Under the pieces are notes generated by a model. That model saw only the letters and a program-made list of their open reading frames with translations, ran no database searches and was not told the DNA's origin. Source: Algoriphagus sp. Y33 (lineage in GTDB: Bacteria; Bacteroidota; Bacteroidia; Cytophagales; Cyclobacteriaceae). Taken from it: DNA of 64,000 bases. Each line of letters starts with the position of its first letter. Positions within the stretch are counted from its first letter, which is position 1. Shown piece by piece: positions 61,236-64,000 of this stretch. Where the stretch lies: NCBI RefSeq assembly GCF_014838715.1, contig NZ_CP061947.1, forward strand, positions 4,826,001 to 4,890,000. Direction: 5' to 3'. Both the position numbers and the translations under genes were made by a program.

Positions 61236-61267
61236 AACCTTCGAGGTTAGAAAAAACCTCAAAGGTT
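61236..61267 (-). terminator. Hairpin at the end of cobA
   Basis: A 13-bp stem with one mismatch (61236-61248 with 61255-61267) includes the cobA stop region. The T run after it on the minus strand is short, so termination is likely but may be partial. Confidence 0.6.
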
Positions 61268-62029
61268 ATATTTCACAAACTCCCGATACACTTCAGCCAA
61301 TTTCATGCTTTCCCGTACCACTTCTCCGATGATGATAATGGCAGGGGCTTCCACCTTCGCCTCTTCAGCTTTTTGTTCAATATCAGAAATATAACCCGCT
61401 ACAATTTTCTCCTCACTTGTGGTGCCGCTCTGTATAATCGCTATCGGCAAATCAGCTTTTCCAAACTTAGTATAAACCTGCGAAATCTCAACCAACTTTC
61501 TAGTGCCCATCAACACGACAACAGTTGCAGTGGATTGCGCAGCCAGTGCCAGATCACGGGAAAGTTCTCCGGCTGAAGTTGTGCCAGTTACTACCCAGAA
61601 ACTTTCGGAAATTCCCCGTTTTGTCACAGGGATTCCCGCCGCTGCAGGAACTGCTATTGCCGAAGTAATTCCCGGTATCAATTCCGTACTAATCCCAAAT
61701 GCCTCTATGTATTCAATCTCTTCGGAGCCACGCCCGAAGACAAATGGATCTCCGCCCTTCAAGCGAACCACATGCCCATACTTTTTGGCCAAGCTTACGC
61801 AAAGTTGATTGGTATCCCCCTGAGGCTGAGAATGCCGCCCAACACGTTTGCCCACGAAGATTTTGTGTGCTGTCTCCGGTGCATGGTCAAGCAGCACAGG
61901 ATCTATCAGTGCATCATACAAGACCACATCGGCCTTATTCAGCGCCAAAACGGCCTTGAGGGTGATCAATTCAGGATCACCCGGACCGGCTCCGACCAAT
62001 GTTACTTTCGGTTGAATCATAGACTTCAT
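61259..62029 (-). CDS. cobA: Uroporphyrinogen-III C-methyltransferase
   Basis: Adds two methyl groups from S-adenosylmethionine to uroporphyrinogen III to give precorrin-2. The 256-residue protein has VTLVGAGPGDPELITLKA, ADVVLYDALIDPVLLD, HVVRLKGGDPFVFGRGSEE, and ELIPGITSAIAVPAAAGIPVTKRG, all standard SUMT motifs. It overlaps the start of the reductase gene end by 4 bp (62026-62029), so they are one transcript, and it feeds the Met8-like enzyme downstream. The symbol follows common use for free-standing SUMT. Confidence 0.94.
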   Translation of the reverse strand: MKSMIQPKVTLVGAGPGDPELITLKAVLALNKADVVLYDALIDPVLLDHAPETAHKIFVGKRVGRHSQPQGDTNQLCVSLAKKYGHVVRLKGGDPFVFGRGSEEIEYIEAFGISTELIPGITSAIAVPAAAGIPVTKRGISESFWVVTGTTSAGELSRDLALAAQSTATVVVLMGTRKLVEISQVYTKFGKADLPIAIIQSGTTSEEKIVAGYISDIEQKAEEAKVEAPAIIIIGEVVRESMKLAEVYREFVKYNL

Positions 62030-64000
62030 GCAGTCACCTCTTCCTCACGGTAGCTTTTCAGCAAACCGTAGATCTCCAAAGCCTGATTTCCATAGGCTTT
62101 CGCAAATTCTTCTGTAGGCTCGTTCTGATTGATCTGGTAGATCTTTTCTGCGAAAGTACCTCCTAGATTGATTTTCCCACTTTCCACAAATACCTCATCA
62201 AACTGCTTGATGATATTCGCATAGGAATTAGTACTCACACTTTCACTAAGTAAGATCGCTTTAGCAGCATTGATCAAGCCTGCATAGTGATGATAGATGC
62301 TATCTGACCAACGTCCTTCTTCCAGACATTTTTGCGCAATGTCAATTTTCTCTTTGGCCTCCAAAAGCAAGGTAGCAACCAAGTCAAGAACTACACCGGC
62401 ACATTCACCCACACCCACTGCGATTTTGTACTCTTCTGTATTTCCCCAATCCACATAATCAGCCGGAGTTACTGTAGAAGCATCTCCAAGTTCTTTCAGC
62501 AATTCATAGAAGTAGATCTGTCCTTTTTCATCATAATAGCTCAAGAAATCCTGTCCTTTTGCATTTGCCTCAAAATCATCCAGCAAAATCCTCAAAGCCT
62601 GAGGACCTCTTTTACTAGGGATCTTGGTCACTTTATCTGCAAAACGGCCATTTCCATCTCCCATGTTTCCTCCCCCAAGTAAAACCTGAAGTGCTGGGAT
62701 AACCACTTTCCCTGATTTCATGGACATGCCCTGAAAGCCTATATGAGCCATATTATGCTGGCCACAGGCATTCATACAGCCTGAGATCTTGATTACCAAA
62801 TCCTGATTTTTCAGGTATTGGGGATATTCTGCCAAAATCACTTTTTCCAATTCCGCCGCAATTCCCGTGGAGCTCGCAATTCCAAGATTACAGGTATCCG
62901 TGCCAGGACAGGCGGTGATATCTCCAAGACTGTTATATCCTGCAGCTGACAACCCGATTTCCTTCAATTCTTTATAGAAATAAGGGACCAAGTCTTCACG
63001 GACGTCACGGATCAGGAAGTTTTGACGAAGGGTAAATCTAACTTCCGCACTTGCATATTTCTCCACCAAGTCAGCCAATTTTCTAGCCTGATCGGTATAG
63101 AAATCACCTAGCGGAACTCTAACTCCCACAGATACAAATCCTTTTTGCTTTTGAGGCAAAATATTGGTGAGTTTGAAGTGCTCAAAGTCAAGTCCAAGCT
63201 CTTCCTCTACAACAGCAACAGGAGCATCCGGAAGCTTTTGCGTAACATCATAGGACTCATGATCGATCGGATATGACTTAAATGGAAGTGCTTTTTTCTC
63301 ATTTTCCACCAATTCCAAGAATGCTTCCAATCCAATATCCTTGATCAAGAACTTCATTCTGGCTTTCATACGCTTCGCGCGCTCTCCATGGCGGTCAAAG
63401 ATTCGGATCACAGCTTCCGCAAAAGGAATAATCCGGTCTGCTTCTACAAACTCAGAAAACACATCCGCATGACGGGGCTGAGATCCCAGACCTCCTCCAA
63501 GCATTACTTTAAACCCACGAACTTCGGCACCGTCGATCACTTTCACTTTGGGAATAAAACCCAAATCGTGCAGATAGCTCAATCCTGTATCTTCGTCAGA
63601 AGAGGAAAAGGAAATCTTGAACTTACGACCCATTTCCTGAGAGATCGGGTTTCTCAAAAAGTATTTGAAAACAGCATCAGCGTAGGGAGTCACATCAAAT
63701 GGCTCATTGGCATCGATACCCGCAGTTTCAGAAGCCGTCACGTTTCTTACCGTATTACCGCAAGCCTCCCGGATGGTGACATCATCCCGCTCCAATTCCG
63801 CCCAAAGCTCTGGGGTTCTATCCAAACTCACATAGTGAATCTGTATATCCTGGCGCGTAGTGATGTGCAATCTTCCGGTAGAATATTCATCTGAGACTTT
63901 GCAGATCCTGCGAAGCTGATCCGAAGAAACACGCCCGTAAGGCAATTTGATCCGGATCATCTGTACACCCGGCTGACGCTGCCCGTAAATACCACGTGCC
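62026..64000 (-). CDS. Sulfite/nitrite reductase hemoprotein with C-terminal HEPN-like domain, cut by window edge
   Basis: Siroheme and [4Fe-4S] reductase that takes six electrons to reduce sulfite or nitrite. The reading frame is open to 64000, where it reads ARGIYGQRQPGVQMIRIKLP, so the N-terminus lies outside. The cluster ligands are in ACPGTDTCNLG (CX5C) and SGCMNACGQHNMAHIGF (CX3C). After the two ferredoxin-reductase-like halves, the C-terminal 120 residues (DLVATLLLEAKEKIDIAQKCLEEGRW) form a helical HEPN-like domain, seen in Bacteroidota members. Whether it acts on sulfite or nitrite is not settled; the siroheme operon fits both. It is the first gene here of the cobA-containing operon. 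Confidence 0.88.
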   Translation of the reverse strand, partial: ARGIYGQRQPGVQMIRIKLPYGRVSSDQLRRICKVSDEYSTGRLHITTRQDIQIHYVSLDRTPELWAELERDDVTIREACGNTVRNVTASETAGIDANEPFDVTPYADAVFKYFLRNPISQEMGRKFKISFSSSDEDTGLSYLHDLGFIPKVKVIDGAEVRGFKVMLGGGLGSQPRHADVFSEFVEADRIIPFAEAVIRIFDRHGERAKRMKARMKFLIKDIGLEAFLELVENEKKALPFKSYPIDHESYDVTQKLPDAPVAVVEEELGLDFEHFKLTNILPQKQKGFVSVGVRVPLGDFYTDQARKLADLVEKYASAEVRFTLRQNFLIRDVREDLVPYFYKELKEIGLSAAGYNSLGDITACPGTDTCNLGIASSTGIAAELEKVILAEYPQYLKNQDLVIKISGCMNACGQHNMAHIGFQGMSMKSGKVVIPALQVLLGGGNMGDGNGRFADKVTKIPSKRGPQALRILLDDFEANAKGQDFLSYYDEKGQIYFYELLKELGDASTVTPADYVDWGNTEEYKIAVGVGECAGVVLDLVATLLLEAKEKIDIAQKCLEEGRWSDSIYHHYAGLINAAKAILLSESVSTNSYANIIKQFDEVFVESGKINLGGTFAEKIYQINQNEPTEEFAKAYGNQALEIYGLLKSYREEEVTA

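Overview
The window looks like chromosome from a member of the Bacteroidota, most likely Cytophagales and close to Cyclobacteriaceae (Algoriphagus-like). The pointers are a gldD gliding-motility lipoprotein, SusC-style TonB-dependent receptors with a CarboxypepD_reg leader, HmuY, the split atpD-atpC pair, and TTTG/TAnnTTTG promoters. Most genes lack a Shine-Dalgarno sequence, and rpsU is a telling exception. The sequence is AT-rich, roughly 40 percent G+C by eye. No rRNA, tRNA, CRISPR array or prophage was recognised.

Layout. 1-7.2 kb: nitrogen sensing (PII and Amt, cut by the left edge), a sugar-phosphate nucleotidyltransferase, recF, pdhA, a TPR protein, ribH and aspartate kinase. 7.2-11.5 kb: a small repeat element, a DUF6787-type membrane protein, and three neighbouring proteins with ConA/LamG-like domains, one of them a putative membrane-bound regulator. 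11.5-30.4 kb: mostly housekeeping genes (recG, a NahK-like kinase, an SSS symporter, gldD, DinB, nitroreductase, AlkD-like, an outer-membrane receptor, a two-component system, a nucleoside phosphorylase, trhO, a NeuD-like acetyltransferase, DUF2851, pyrF). 30.5-36.8 kb is the accessory island: an IS150-group IS3 element with a 4-bp target duplication, a surface-type lipoprotein ending in a GH108 muramidase domain, two paralogous small exported proteins (GSWRW family), decayed gene copies, and a DUF4143 ATPase whose start codon lies inside a perfect 23-bp inverted repeat. 36.8-42.1 kb: lipid-linked glycan genes (flippase-like, GT2, two GT39). 42.2-46.2 kb: hpf, xerC, rpsU, a deiodinase-like lipoprotein, and a six-cysteine secreted peptide paired with a lipoprotein. 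46.3-48.1 kb: atpC and atpD. 48.4-55.8 kb: a complete heme acquisition operon. 56-64 kb: an NlpC/P60 lipoprotein, ddl, metK, a CPBP protease broken by an in-frame amber codon, and the siroheme/sulfite reductase genes, cut by the right edge.

How the genes work together. The heme operon encodes outer-membrane uptake (TonB receptor, HmuY), a periplasmic binding protein, an inner-membrane ABC importer and a cytoplasmic heme-handling protein under one clear promoter. The Met8-like and CobA enzymes make the siroheme used by the adjacent sulfite/nitrite reductase. The island at 32.0-35.5 kb reads like an exported cell-wall hydrolase with candidate inhibitor or immunity partners.

The most unusual material is (i) the muramidase-lipoprotein/GSWRW locus with its decayed copies, (ii) the six-Cys peptide with exact five-residue cysteine spacing and its partner lipoprotein, (iii) heptad-periodic repeat arrays in the leaders of ribH, trhO and the siroheme gene, (iv) the palindrome covering the ATPase start codon, and (v) the amber-interrupted CPBP gene. 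All calls come from reading the sequence; no database search was run.
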